Positions 34,066-45,600 of a stretch of DNA of 64,000 bases are shown piece after piece. A program made the translations under genes and the position numbers. Numbering within the stretch: position 1 is the first letter of the stretch; each line of letters starts with the position of its first letter. This DNA is from Crocodylus rhombifer (Eukaryota > Chordata > Crocodylia > Crocodylidae), in contig JAVSML010000047.1 of assembly GCA_038503035.1 (NCBI GenBank), positions 510,972 through 574,971 on the forward strand. Direction: 5' to 3'. Below the pieces are notes generated by a model. It worked only from the letters and a program-made list of their open reading frames with translations, was not told the DNA's origin and did not search any database.

Positions 34066-35519
34066 TGGAAACCATGTAATTATCTTGTGTGGAATATATA
34101 GTTTAGGTAAAAATACAATTGAGACTTGTGCATAAAGATTAGTTTGTTTGCTTCTTTGTTTTGGTAAAGATTAGAAAGTTCTCTCTCTCTGACCTCATTC
34201 CAGTTACCCTATCTAAAGGACAGGAGACAACCAAGTATACCCAGGGTTTCTTTTTCTCAAATGCAATATTTCTGATTTGAGTGAATTGTTCTTGGAATTC
34301 TGGCTTGATCCCTGATGTCAGAAAGAAAAAAAATTAATATTATGGATGTGGGTTGTTTTCCCTTCTTTCTTTATTATTCAGTCTCCCATGAATTTTTATT
34401 TTATTTTATTTTGGTTGTAGGAAGCAGCTTTACATTTGGCTTTCAAAATAAATGCCACATTTTCCTTCTGATTTTCAGGGAATTCCAAATGTATGCTCCT
34501 GTATCTAGATGTAACATGGTTCTCCAAGTTCTTCAGATTCCCATTTGTTCCCATATGTCTTTTTAAATTAGTTTTTTGGCGAGTGGTCCTATTCTGGATC
34601 AGCTTGCCAGAGTGTGACCTTTGCTTTTAAGAGCTATAGTCTGCCCATTTTTTCTGGTGTATTATTTGCTATTTTTGTTTTTCTAACATGTAAGGAGAGA
34701 TTAATTCAGATCCTTCATTTTTATTATGCTTTCAGTTTCTGTCTTCATTATAGGATGTCATTCTGTACCCATTACATTCTCTGGCAAAACTGATCTCTCA
34801 GATTCTGGAGAAATTTCCTAAAATGTTCACACTCTGAACCTAAACTTCTAAGTCATCACTGAAGCTGTAAATACATGCCACATTTTACACAGTCCTGATA
34901 TTCCTAGGTTTTGACCCAGATCAAAACAGGAGTGGCAGAGCCATTTATACAGGTAGCCTTTTCAAGTTACACTGTTCGTCCTCTGCCAGCAGGTGGCCAG
35001 CCAGAGCACATCCTAGCTGGCTTGTTAGGGACTAGCCCATGATAATCTTACCGATGCACACTGCAGTGTCCTGGGACAAAATGATAGTGAATTTTATTCC
35101 ATGTACTTCAGTGGGACTTAAAATGAGACAGTTGACTTGAACATCTGTAGGGCTGCAAGATAAAACACATTCCCCTGGGATAAATGCTATAAGGTTGATT
35201 TATTGCTATGTTACCCCCAGATAAACTTGAATATTTTTATGGCCTTCAGAATTAACCGTATTTTCAAAATGTATGTAGATAGATATTGACTGTTTAATGA
35301 TTCGTATACCTTATGGATATTTGGAAGGATAGTGCATCATTTTCTGCAGTAATGCTCAGCCACATCATTATATTAGGGAGTGTCACTTGCCACAATTGCC
35401 AAAAATTTACATTTGCAGAAAAATAAGTCTCTGATTTTCACACCAGAAACTTGATCTATAGTCACTATGTCAGGGACTGGAAAAAATTTTGTTCATCTGT
35501 GACACATTTCAACTTGCAG
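34066..35519. other. AT-rich stretch, no gene seen
   Basis: No coding region or recognised repeat except a short TTTTA-type run near 34393-34413. Confidence 0.5.
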
Positions 35520-37135
35520 CTATTTCATCTTTGAAGCAACATTGGATTCAATAGATAGTATGTGTTGTACATCATGGGTTATCTTTTGTTTGGCATTTGT
35601 CCTGAGTGTAGCATGAAATCCTTTTCCATGACTGGAGGTCCTGAATGCTACTGTAGGACCAATGATTACTAATAAATACACACTCATAAAACATTTGTAC
35701 TTATCTAACAAGTAGTTTTCTGGAAACCGTTAATGATGGGTTGTGGTTAGTAATCAATAGAGTGAATAGTTCTGTGGCTGCTATTCCTTTGCATGCCTCC
35801 TGGAAGAATCTGTGCATGTATTAATTCATTATAGAAAGTTCCTTTCAAAGTCTTCTTGTGGCAGCTAAGCAAATGACTGGAGTCCTACCTCTGTGTAACT
35901 TGATCATACATGACTTGACACTAAAATGGAAATCCTGAGTAAAAAGCCCCTTCCCTTGCAATCTTGAATTCAGATTGTTCATGTGGCCCATGATACCAAC
36001 AGCAAATGCAAAATTAGAGAGCCAATCTGTAATGCTCAGATGCAGGAAATCCAAATCTTTTTCTTTCATGTTCAAAAGTAAACTCATCTCTGCCCTCAGT
36101 TCCTATGGTTTTTTTTCAGAATTTTACCCAAACTCAGCCATCTTACATTGGTGTGATACAGGACGTTTGTGTGCTCAGATTCAGATTCCTCAAGCAGAGT
36201 TACAAATTGCCTGTGGTTTAATCCTCTCACTTGAATGTAGTTGACCACTTTTGTAACTCTGTCCAAGACAGCACTTTGTTTTAGAACGCTTTTACAGAGA
36301 ACCTCTTGATGAATAATGCAATGTAGAAAACCAATTTTCTGTTCTGGATTTGTTTCTTTGACTTGGTCTTGAATTCTTTTCAGCAATCCAACATATCTGC
36401 CTGTCAGATTTGGGCTTCCATCAGTGGTCACACTTGCCAATTTTTTCTACTCCACTCCTAATTTTGACCTGCATTGATTTACTGCCTCCAGTAAATCTTT
36501 TCCAATTGTTGCATCTTTCACTGACTACATTGATGCCAGTTCTTCTGTGAGCTCAAGATTTTTGATGATACCTTGAATGAAAAGCAACAACTCGGCTGTG
36601 TCTGACATCACAACTCTCATCGAGTGCCAATGCAAAATATGAGAAATTGCTTACTGTACTTTTAACTGCAGGTCCAGGTTCTCAGAGATAACCTCGACAG
36701 GTCTTGCAATAGTTTACCTTGACAAGCAAACATTCTCAAACTTTTTGTTGTTGTTTGGGCACAAAATCGTGACAGTCAACAATACATTCTTTTATAAACT
36801 CTTCTTCTGAGAATGGTTTGCTGTTCTTGGTGACATGTGCTTTTGCTTTCATAATTCCATCCTGTATCACTGATAGTTTGTGAAAAAATGTTGCTGTTTC
36901 TTCATTCAAGTAAGAATCTCCTCCGCTTTCTTTGCTTTTGCTTCAGCAGACATGTTTTTATATTTGGATGCATGCTTGCTCTCAAAATGCTGATTCAAAT
37001 TGTATTCTTTGAACACTGCCACACTTCCTTTGCAAATTAAGCCCACAGCTATTCCACCCACATTGGTGAAAATATATCTAGAAGTACATTCTGTGTTGAA
37101 TATTCAGTGTCTACCTTCCTCTTCTTTGAGCTCAT
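35520..37135 (-). pseudogene. hAT (Charlie-type) transposase remnant, GTF2IRD2/ZBED5-like
   Basis: Minus-strand pieces in order from the N-terminus: 'MSSKKRKVDTEY' (about 37132), a BED-like finger 'GLICKGSVAVFKEYNLNQHF' with 'ESKHASKYKN' (about 37045-36955), 'LALDESCDV' then in another frame 'SDTAELLLFIQGI' (about 36635-36575), 'LASVTTDGSPNLTGRYVG' (about 36440-36390), 'GFLHCIIHQEVLCKSVL' (36340-36290), 'VRGLNHRQFVTLLEESESEH' and 'VLYHTNVRWLSLGKIL' (36230-36110), then 'ADWLSNFAFAVGIMGHMNNL'-like sequence (about 36045-35965). This is the domain order of the transposase domesticated in GTF2IRD2 and ZBED5. Here it has stops and several frameshifts and no introns, so it is a dead transposon, not the host gene. 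The C-terminal dimerisation part is only faintly visible near 35640-35530. Its terminal inverted repeats were not found. Confidence 0.85.
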
Positions 37136-37177
37136 TTCCAAATTTTTATCCTCCTGTGCAGGGGTGATATTATATAT

Positions 37178-38290
37178 ATTAGGGCTGTAAATATTGTTAA
37201 AAAAATTGCCTGTTTAAATTATTCTAATTATATCAGTTAACCATAACTGATATAATATGTACCTACAAGTCAACCCCCTGTCAGCCTTCAGTCTCTGCCA
37301 CTGTAGGACACAGGAGCCTGGGCAGAAGGGACGTGGGGTCTGAGCTAGTCTTATGCTCTGAAGAGGCTGTGGAAGCCAGGTTCCCAAAGGGACAGCCACA
37401 TCCTTGGAGGAAAGAGAGTGTCTGTGGCTATGAAGCCTGGGCTTAGGGGGCAAGCAGAGCTTCTTGGCCCCTCAGTATTTGCATCCCTGTTCAGCTGTAG
37501 TCTTTAAGACCATTCTTAATCCTGAAATCAGACCCTGGGGGCAGCAGCAACCATGGCTAAGTGGAGAAATCTCCTCCAGTGTTACTGCCAGGAGTCCTAC
37601 AGAGAGCCCTCTGCCCCATGCTGTTACTGCCACTGCAACCTGGAGACCAGGGCTGGGATTCATCTTCACTGGAAAAGACACTACACCAGGGGCCAAAGAA
37701 TCACTTCCCCCTCCCCCCCGGTGCCAATCATAGCTGGCAGCCTGGAAGTTGTGGGCAGGGCAGATAGCATGCCACCAGTGGCTAACCCACCACATGCACT
37801 AGCAGGTAGAAGTGGCACTGGGGGATCAGGTGTATATGGGCCAGCAGCTGCGACAGGAGGGGTGTGCAGATGGCCAGGTCAGACAGATAGTACAGGAACT
37901 GTGCCAGTGGAAGGCACTTTAGCTTTGTGCCCAGCTTACCCACCTGGTACACAAAGTGGCGCACCTCTTATGGGGACATGGTGTGCCCCTACCAGGCCCC
38001 TTCCACAGCCCAGCCCACCTCCAGCTCCCTGCCCCCTTCCCAGACTCTCACTGGGCAGAAACATAGCCAGGAGCTTCCGGCTTCTTGTCCCCAGTGCCCC
38101 CAGTCTTTGAGCGTACACACTCAGGCTGGGCTAGGGAGAGCAGGGCTGGAGCTGCTGCTGCAGCCAATGCCTACGACACTGGTGAGGGAGGAGAGTGAAG
38201 AGGTGCCAGCTTTCAGAGGGGCAGCTGCAGGCCAGGTGGAATCAACTGACAGACTGGATATGGTCCATGGGCCATATTTTGCCTACAGAG
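37178..38290. mobile_element. possible hAT-type MITE with GC-rich interior
   Basis: It begins 'ttagggctgtaaatattgtt', similar to hAT termini in this window, and soon contains a perfect 13-bp hairpin (37227-37256, 'attatatcagtta' / 'taactgatataat', 4-base loop). The interior is GC-rich with long chance open frames on both strands (up to 185 codons), then ends near 'tggtccatgggccatatttt'. No matching right terminus or target duplication is visible, so the right boundary and even the unity of the segment are uncertain. Confidence 0.35.
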
Positions 38291-38369
38291 CCATTCTTAT
38301 GTTCAATGGAAGGAGGAGTATGTCACTAAGGAAGTATACAAATAAATAGCACAACAGTGTAGAGAACAA

Positions 38370-39560
38370 AAATTAGGAAGGTGAAAACAAAGTGATAATT
38401 AGCAAGAGATGTGAAAGGTAACAGGCAACAAGAGAGGGACGTACAAATATATCAGATGGAAAAGAAAGATTAAAATAACTTGTTCTGCTGCTCATGGAGA
38501 AGATGAATTATTAGCAGGCAATACAAAGGCTCAATGCCTACTTTGCTTCAGTCTTCATTAAATCAAAATAAAACAAAACAACGAGTTGAGCAGACAACTG
38601 GGAAAAGTAATATAAACAAAGAAGGGAAAACTAATACTGATTGTATTCCTTCAGATTTCAGAGAATCTGTGATCATTCAAGTGAGTTTTCAACAGCAGGG
38701 CCTGATTAAATTAGCTCCAGGGTCCTGGCAGGACTAGTTTATAAAATGTTAGACACTGAAATTATGATGGCAGGTGTGGTATTAGAAGACTGCTGAAAGG
38801 TTAGCATAGTATCCTTCATTAAAGGAGGACATGGGGAAATATAAACTGGTCATCCAGACTTCATCATCTGGAAAGATTCTAGAACAAGTTATAAAATAGT
38901 TTATAAATATCTGGAGGAAGAAGGGATGATCACTAGGAGACTATGGATTTAAGAATAAACTCCAAACTGGTATGATTTCCTCCTTTGAAAAGGTAACTCA
39001 TTTAGCTGGTAGTGGGAATGCAGTGGGGAAAAAAAACAAACAACCTCTGCGCTTAGTAAGGATTTTGAAGCAAGCTTGCATGCCTTCCTCCTCAGAAGAG
39101 AATCACCATCAGGTGGATACAGAATTGATTAAATAACTGTTAGAAAAAAGTGACTGGTAAGAAACTGATGTTACAATGGCAGGAGGTTTAAAGTTGGGCT
39201 CAGCAGCAACAGAGGTCTGATTTGACTCCAGCATTGTTGTAATAATTTGGGTGCAGAAGCAGGAAGTTTACTCATCAAATTACAGATAAACAAAAATTGG
39301 AGCAGATTTGCAAATTCTTTAGAGAATGAGATTAAATTCAAAGGAGTGTTGAAAAATTTGAAAATTGGTTCTATGGACAAAGGCAAGAAGGTGACTGGCC
39401 ATAGTTGTAAAATTATAGTGTGCCATAAAGCTACTGTCTACAATAAGACCAGGTTTCTTCCTTTCCATTATAGTTGCTTTGAGGATTATATACTTTTAAA
39501 GGTTGGGCTATCACTTAACTCCTATCCAGGTTATCACTGTTATACATAACTGGAGGTGGG
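38370..39560 (+). mobile_element. decayed CR1-type LINE
   Basis: Plus-strand broken frames give 'LNAYFASVF'-like sequence (about 38530-38565, 'tcaatgcctactttgcttc'), the 'GKILEQVI...YKYLEEEGMI' block (38870-38940), the start of the finger block ('FEKVTHL', about 38985), and the region after the catalytic box ('GADLQIL', 'RFANSLENEIKFKGVLKNLK', about 39300-39360). The order is that of CR1 ORF2. Divergence is much greater than in the copies at 30487 or 51513, so this is an older insertion. Both ends are vague. Confidence 0.65.
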
Positions 39561-39719
39561 TAGAGTCTGAGAGAGCGAACTGAAAAAGGAGGCTTGTGAC
39601 TGGCTGTCTGCTGTTGGCATGAATGAAGAAACCCTTTTGTTGAAGTGGTTCCTGACTCAGTGAACTGAACCCACAACAAGACGGTTATGAATTTCCAATC
39701 CTGGGGCTGTCTTCTAAAG

Positions 39720-39960
39720 GCACTTTGAGCGTAAGGATTTTGCCTTTGAGCAAGAAATTCCCTTTGAGCATAAGGATTTTGAGGTCAGAGGGTTTGGTGA
39801 TGTGAGGGGTGTTACTGTTGTGTTGACGAGTCCTGCATTTGTTGTTGGGGCAAGATTGTGTCCCATTTGTAGACTGTTGATTGGATGGAAGCTTGCTTCT
39901 GTTGATGAGTTGGGCCAAATCTGAGGGCTGACGGAAGGCCTGGAATGGGGGAGTTGGGAA
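39720..39960 (-). pseudogene. Penelope-like element, linker fragment (minus strand)
   Basis: Minus-strand translation from 39960 reads 'PFQAFRQPSDLAQLINRSKL', then 'NGTQSCPNNKCRTRQHNSN'. This resembles the segment between reverse transcriptase and GIY-YIG domains of Penelope-like elements ('RxPxNLxxxLVRSKLP ... PCxxxxCKTCxHI'). The cysteine pattern is partly kept (C-x4-C, with the next Cys lost). The following GIY-YIG part is found on the opposite strand at 40025. A short duplication ('ctttgagcgtaaggatttt' and 'ctttgagcataaggatttt', 39722 and 39762) lies at its low end. Confidence 0.6.
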
Positions 39961-40024
39961 TAGTTTGTCAAGGTCTGGTCTTAAAAAGATTGAGCCTCTA
40001 CATCCCCCCTCCCCCTGCCCCGAA

Positions 40025-40660
40025 TGTGATATATCCTATCCAGTTTACCAAATGCCCCCATGGAAACTGGGTGAAAACAGACAAGAAATTACATTCCAGA
40101 ATGAAAGCTTACAGAGAAAAGTATAAAGGACAGAGACACAAACACCATCGGAAGAATTTTTTTCAGAGGCCAGCCACTCCTGTGACCCCACCAACCTTCT
40201 GCTCAAAGCAAAATCTTCAGAAGATGGGCCTGGGACCAGGAATTCATAACTATACTGGTTGTTAAAAAATGTGGTCTTTGTATTAAGAGTGGCTTTGTGG
40301 TTTATCACAACTCTACAAATAGAGCTAATTATTTTCTGTAGTTCACCAGAAATAACTATTCTATCCTGAATGGTCTTACTCTACCACTAACTAGATTGAC
40401 TATACTACCGCACTTCTTTTGTCTTACAATGACCCTTGTTCCTATTTCTTTACATCTAGTTCACAGCACTTCTCCATTCGTCCAAGCAGACTGTTGACAT
40501 CTGTACAGTTTTTTTTTTCTCTGATAATTAGTTCAACTGGTGTCTGCTGCTTCTGCACACCTAAAGAAGGATACTTGATGCCCAAAAGCCTGTCTTACAG
40601 GTCTCCCAACTATGCAGCTGGTCCAATAAAGTTATCATGAACAAGCCTTGCCTCCTTAGA
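40025..40660 (+). mobile_element. Penelope-like element, GIY-YIG end and 3' tail (plus strand)
   Basis: Plus-strand translation gives 'NVIYPIQFTKCPHGNWVKTD' followed by 'KKLHSRMKAYREKYKGQRHK' (about 40023-40142), matching the 'VVYLIQCTKC...YVGETGQxLxxRMxxHR' segment of the GIY-YIG endonuclease of vertebrate Penelope-like elements. The GIY/YIG residues themselves are degraded. Downstream, 40550-40660 carries 'aaagaaggatacttgatgcc', 'gtctcccaactatgcagctg' and 'gtccaataaagttatcatga', a tail I associate with the 3' end of such elements and with short derivatives. It is not functional. Confidence 0.65.
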
Positions 40661-40784
40661 GAGAAATTTTCAGAACTATAATCCTGACTGAAATAAGGTT
40701 AAAGCTGGAACACTTCTGTTGCTACAGGAGAATACAGATGTAAATTAATCATAATAGCTTTTATCATCTGATATCAAGACAGAG

Positions 40785-41015
40785 AGGTAGCTAGCCATTT
40801 TAGTTGTAAATCAGGCAGAAGGCAGGGCAGGGTAGCACCTGATAAACTAACTCATTCAGAAAGGCGTGAGCTTTCATAGGCTACCATTTAGCTTGCAAAG
40901 AATAATTTTTTTTTAACTATTTGAGTTGGTCTAATAAGAGATACCAGATTTACCCAAAGAACCTTGTTCGCCAATATCCTTAGACCAATACAGCTACAAC
41001 CACCATCCCTGATTT
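40785..41015 (+). repeat. short interspersed repeat sharing the Penelope tail
   Basis: It contains 'gcgtgagctttcataggcta', 'ttgagttggtctaataagag' plus 'taccagatttacccaaagaa', and ends 'gaccaatacagctacaacca'. The middle corresponds to the tail 'gcagctggtccaataaagttatca' at about 40614, and the remainder resembles a repeat abundant in turtles and crocodilians ('gtgttagtctgtatc' family). I read it as a short, probably non-autonomous, derivative in the same orientation. The name is not known to me. Confidence 0.5.
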
Positions 41016-41618
41016 CAGTTGTCATTCTGATATGCATGATGTCTAGTCTTTTGATATAGTTTGTTCCTATTACTAGGGTAACTCCTTATAATTTCTGTCA
41101 ATATATTCTGCATAAGCAAATCTTGGAATGTTATCAATATATACACAAGTGGTAGGCACCTGATGCCAGAATGTTAAAAAAGTTCAAAAAGTTACTTATT
41201 TAAATTGGAAACATATTACACATAAAGTTGTTATTCTTAACAGAAATCATTTGCATTTTATTTATTGTCAAAATTGTTGCAGTTCTGTTATTTAGGCACC
41301 TGTTCAAAATATCAAGAGAATACAACCGCAGTAAAATATGTTAATTTTTATCCCAATTCTGTACATTTTTCACAGCTGCTCATTTAACAACATCCTATTT
41401 CTGTCTTCCTGATAGCTACTGCCATGCTTCAAACTGTGAAAGGCTTACTCCTGTAGGCAACTCCAGATGATACTCAGCAGGGCTGTAGGTGGGGAACTAG
41501 TATTTCATTGAGCAGCTCAGCAACCAAAGTGCCCTTCTACAGCAATTGCATGTACATGGGAGGTCTGTTACCTTGCCCCACAAAAATGTTATTTGAAAGT
41601 CATTGCTACATTAGATAG
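41016..41618. other. no gene seen
   Basis: AT-rich with no recognised feature. Confidence 0.5.
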
Positions 41619-41626
41619 GTCTTAGA

Positions 41627-41778
41627 GCAGGGGTAACAAAAATATGGCTGGGGAGTGGTGGTAGCATTAATTACCACAGCATATCTACTGCCAAATTTCC
41701 AAACTCATGGGGAGCCTTGCAGGTCAGATGACGTGGCACTGTATTAGGCCTGTGGGTCTGAGCGAGTTGGGCACCACC
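41627..41778. mobile_element. short hAT-like MITE, 152 bp, perfect 8-bp target duplication
   Basis: The 8-mer 'gtcttaga' occurs at 41619-41626 and 41779-41786, directly flanking a segment that begins 'gcaggggtaacaaaaatatg' and ends 'gcgagttgggcaccacc'. The ends are a degraded form of the 'caggggtgggcaac...' inverted repeat common among vertebrate hAT (Charlie-like) MITEs. The size and 8-bp duplication fit a hAT MITE. It has no coding capacity. Confidence 0.7.
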
Positions 41779-41786
41779 GTCTTAGA

Positions 41787-42989
41787 CAGACAGCATGGTC
41801 AAATGAACTAACTAGGGAGATGGGATATAGGATCTTCCCTAGACCCATTAGTAGGATTTTCAGAAACTTTTGCTGCTAGTCTAAATTTTCACTGAGATTA
41901 ATGGCAACGTTATCATTGATTTCAATGAAAGCACATAGAACCATACTAAGCGTGTTAGAAAAATCACATTCTTAAACACTGTATAAGTACTACATATTTA
42001 TATTATGGATTATTGTAGTCTACTGTCATTAATATTGGATATTATTTTATGGTTCATATTAACAGGTACTGATACAGGTGTTTCATTCTGGAAATATGGC
42101 CTTACTTTTGCTCTCATTGAGTGATTTTTATTTATTTATTTATTTATTTTGGCAGAAGTCATATTATTACCTGAAAAAAACTCTGTGCTCAAGGCTTTTT
42201 TTCTGATGTGTTGGGCTGAGGAATTATATTCAATTAAAAAAAAAAAATTCTGTCTCCAGTGCATAATTACATTAATAGAAATGCTACACCCTGCTGCCAT
42301 TTTGTATTCACGTGCAATCTTCTATTTAGGAAAGACTTTGTAAAGCAGTCATTTTGTTCTTTCTTTCTTTTCAGCTGTGTAGTGAATGTAAAATGACAAA
42401 TTGTTCACACTATAATTATGGTCTTGCTTCTTTAGGATAGAAGAGTACATAGGAATATCAGTTTTTCTGAAGTATTACTCTTTTAGGAAAGTTTTCCTTG
42501 CAGCATGGTTAGTTTTTTCTATTTGCAATGTATATTGGGTTGGCTGCCAAGAGAGGATAAATTTAGGCTGTCTGTAGCTAGACTTTTGCAATGCTAACTC
42601 TGCTGAACTTAATAGTAATACCTCTATTAAAAGTCATAGGCTAGAATTTCATCTAGAATATGCTATATAGTATTTTATCTATTGTATATTGTGGCCACTG
42701 TATTTCTAAAATAAACCAGTAACTTCTACACATGAATCACTGTCTGGTATTGGGTACATGTGAAAAAATGTTTTTACTGCTTTACAAGTGACCTCTTTGT
42801 GTCCAGTGGAGGCTGGCCAATTCTGAATGAAAGAGTGGGATTATTTTGATGTCAGATGCATGTGGTATTTACTAGGAACACCATGGATATTGCACAATTA
42901 TCTTGAAACCAGTGACATGCAAAGTAGCCATCATGCCATAAAAGCTCCAACTAGCTATAAAGTTGGACATAAAACTGTGCGCTAACTTT
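41787..42989. other. AT-rich stretch, no gene seen
   Basis: No coding region. It contains a (TTTA)n run at 42127-42149. Confidence 0.5.
42127..42149 (+). repeat. (TTTA)n microsatellite
   Basis: About five to six TTTA units. Confidence 0.95.
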
Positions 42990-43425
42990 ATAATTGGTTG
43001 CTATCCATCTTTAATTTGGACATGTAGCAGGATGTCTCTGGCAGCTGGATCCTCCATCAGCTGATGGGGTTCCCATATGCAGGGGTGCAGCATTCCCAAA
43101 TGGGGCTTGGAGTCCTACAACTGAGGGAACTCAGCTATAGCAGCTGCTGGGACCCAGCTAGTTCCCCACAGCCAGGGGGTATGGCTGCCTTGGGGGGGGG
43201 GCGGGTATGTGAAACCCACAGGGGTGGGGGATTGAAGCAGCTGTATGTGTCCAGGAGTATGTGGGGTGCCCCTGGGGCTGGGGGCCTCTCAGCTGAGGAG
43301 GCTCCCAGCCACAGGAAGTTGCTTCTTGCCAGTGCAGGGGGAAGCCTCCAGGGGAGGGATCCAAAACACAAGTGGATCTAATGCACAATCCTACAATCAT
43401 GCCTCCTGCCATGCATGTAGTTCCA
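42990..43425. repeat. GC-rich interspersed repeat, related to 47560-48060
   Basis: A GC-rich island with edges that echo another island in the window: 'atcagctgatggggttccca' here and 'attagttgatggggcttcca' at about 47979, and 'ctaatgcacaatcctacaat' here against 'ctgatgcacgagccacacaa' at about 47586. The shared phrases suggest one MITE family. No transposase is present, and the open frames of 78-105 codons are chance products. Confidence 0.45.
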
Positions 43426-45600
43426 TAATACTTATGAACATCCCTAGAGATTTTTCTGTGTCTTTAACCATCACAGCTTTGAACTGGCATTCTTGGAAAT
43501 ACTGTATCTTCTGAACCCCTGCTACAATTCAGTGCAGTCCCAACTGCCATAATGGCCACTGGAGAAGCACTCATGTGGCAGCCCTGTCATTTTCTAATGA
43601 ATCTTTGAATTCTGTAAATACTTGTCACCAACAGTCTTAGACAGGACACAAGAAGTAGTGGAGTATTGGAGAAAAAAACCCCAAAAAACAAACAAACAAG
43701 AATGAGTCTCTTGATGCTGGTAGTTTTTATAAATTTCCATCACAAGGCACACATTTTCTTAATTGAAATATTATGTTTTTTTATCACTTTGTCCAGTTGA
43801 CAAGGTAAAAGAAAGCAAGCTACAATCCATTTGACCAGTGTGATTTACCATAGTTTAACTGGGATTAAAGAAGTTTGCAATTTGTCATCCAAGTTGGCCA
43901 TTTATTTTTAAGAGCCAAGTTACCTGTCAGAAATGGTTTGGAAAGCTTTCAAAATGAACGATGATCAGAAGTGCCAAATTAAACCAGAATTGGTGAGGGA
44001 ATCAGCACAAAAAGCATTAAAGACATCCTCCTGTTTATACCACAACATGTAGATTAAAACTGGTTGGAAAAACAAACAAAAAAAAACAGATAAAAATCCC
44101 TAAGCCCTGCCTCTCTCTCTCTCTCAGCGCCCCGTGGTGCTGGGCTCTGTGCAGCCCTGTGTCTCTCTCTCGGCACCCCTTGGCACTAGCCTCTCCGCTC
44201 GCTTTCTTGCTCGCTTGCTCAATATTCTGGTTATGATGTAAGATTGATTGATGAATGCTTTCATGCCCAGCCACATGTATACTTTTTACCTTTTTGTTTT
44301 AATATTTTTATAATACATTAAAAAAAAAGTCAAAAGTCTGTCTATCTATCAGACAGCAGTGCTGTACAGTTGCCCACCGCCAAAAAGACTGGTGACCTAC
44401 AGTTCTGAGCTCCATGTTTAGGATCAATTTACCTTCTCTCCAATGCCTAATAACTATATGGCAGCTGACTATTAAGTATAATGGGGGTGCATGTCTTGAA
44501 TTAGCATTCAGAAGGAATTTGTGAATTGTAGGACAACACTGTGTCTCGCTGTCTTCTAATAGCCATTGGACGTTGGAATAAATGATACTTGCGTCTGGTT
44601 TCCTCTGAAGTAAAACTCCTGATGCAAATGGAGATAGTTGCTAGTTCCAACAGATTATTAACTCAAACAAGACAGCAAGGTGGGTGGGAGGGAGCAGAAC
44701 AGGAAAATAAGGAAGGGTCAGGTGACCCCTCGAACAAGTTTGGTGAATTTTAGATTGTCTTTGGGAACATTTGTGAATGTTTATTTGCTCCAGTCACTAA
44801 ATCTTTTGAAGTTTGCTCATCACTATGAGAAAAGAACTCTGGAAAAGGTCAAATATGAATTAGGTAAGAAATACAAAAAAGAATAGTTTTAGAAAGTCAT
44901 TAAATAAGACAAAAAATAGATTCAGGAATAAACAGAGCAGTAGCCTTTTAAAGGTGAAAAGCATGGGCATCAATTGGGGAAGATGGAGAGCACGAACAAG
45001 ACACACCTAGAGGCATTGATTTTTCTAGGGGGTCTAATTCCAATCTGGCAAAATTGATATTTTGCAAGCACCTCATATTCCAGCCTCTGTTCTTGTTTGT
45101 AAAGACCTTGTAAAGACTAAAGGTCAGTCCATCTATCTCTGTCTGCTGTGTGTATGTGTTTCCAATACAATCCTCACTATGGTATCTAGGTAGTAGGAAA
45201 ACTTAAAAAATATTATTTTCACTTGTATAAAGGTAGTGTCTATATCCAAATTAGTGCCCTACTGTGGTAAGCTCTGTGCAAATGATTATACCAAAACAAT
45301 CCCTGGCCCAGACAAGTCACAATCTCAGACTCTAACAAGTTTACACCATGGGATGAAAAGATAAAAGAGGATGTAGAACAAAATAATAATTAAAATATTC
45401 ATATATTTTAATACTGGTCAAAGCAGTTCTGGATATTGCCAGCCTTAAACTGAAAGTGGGAGAATATATTGCCTGAAGTGGAACCTGAACTCTTCACCTT
45501 TCTTTTGATACAATTTATTTCTGTTGTCTAGGAAAAAGTTGTCAGACCTTTGTGTTCCTCAGTTGTTTTGCAGCCAGTTCTGAAAGTGGCAAGATTTCCA
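43426..45600. other. AT-rich stretch, no gene seen
   Basis: No supported gene. A CT-rich low-complexity patch lies at about 44108-44220. A possible old repeat is at 45255-45345. The 68-codon plus frame near 44680 has no family resemblance. The stretch ends at the assembly gap. Confidence 0.45.
45255..45345 (+). repeat. possible ancient amniote interspersed repeat
   Basis: 'gctctgtgcaaatgattata' followed by 'ccctggcccagacaagtcac' and 'aatctcagactctaac' follows the same order as the copy at 1325-1445. It is highly diverged, and the family is not named. Confidence 0.25.

Noticed and set aside
35520..37135. Host gene related to GTF2IRD2 or ZBED5
   Set aside because: Stops, several frameshifts and a degraded C-terminal end show a dead transposon copy rather than a gene.
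37553..38110. 185-codon open frame with overlapping frames on both strands
   Set aside because: It lies in the GC-rich interior of a probable MITE, with no domain, no codon bias signal and no splice context.
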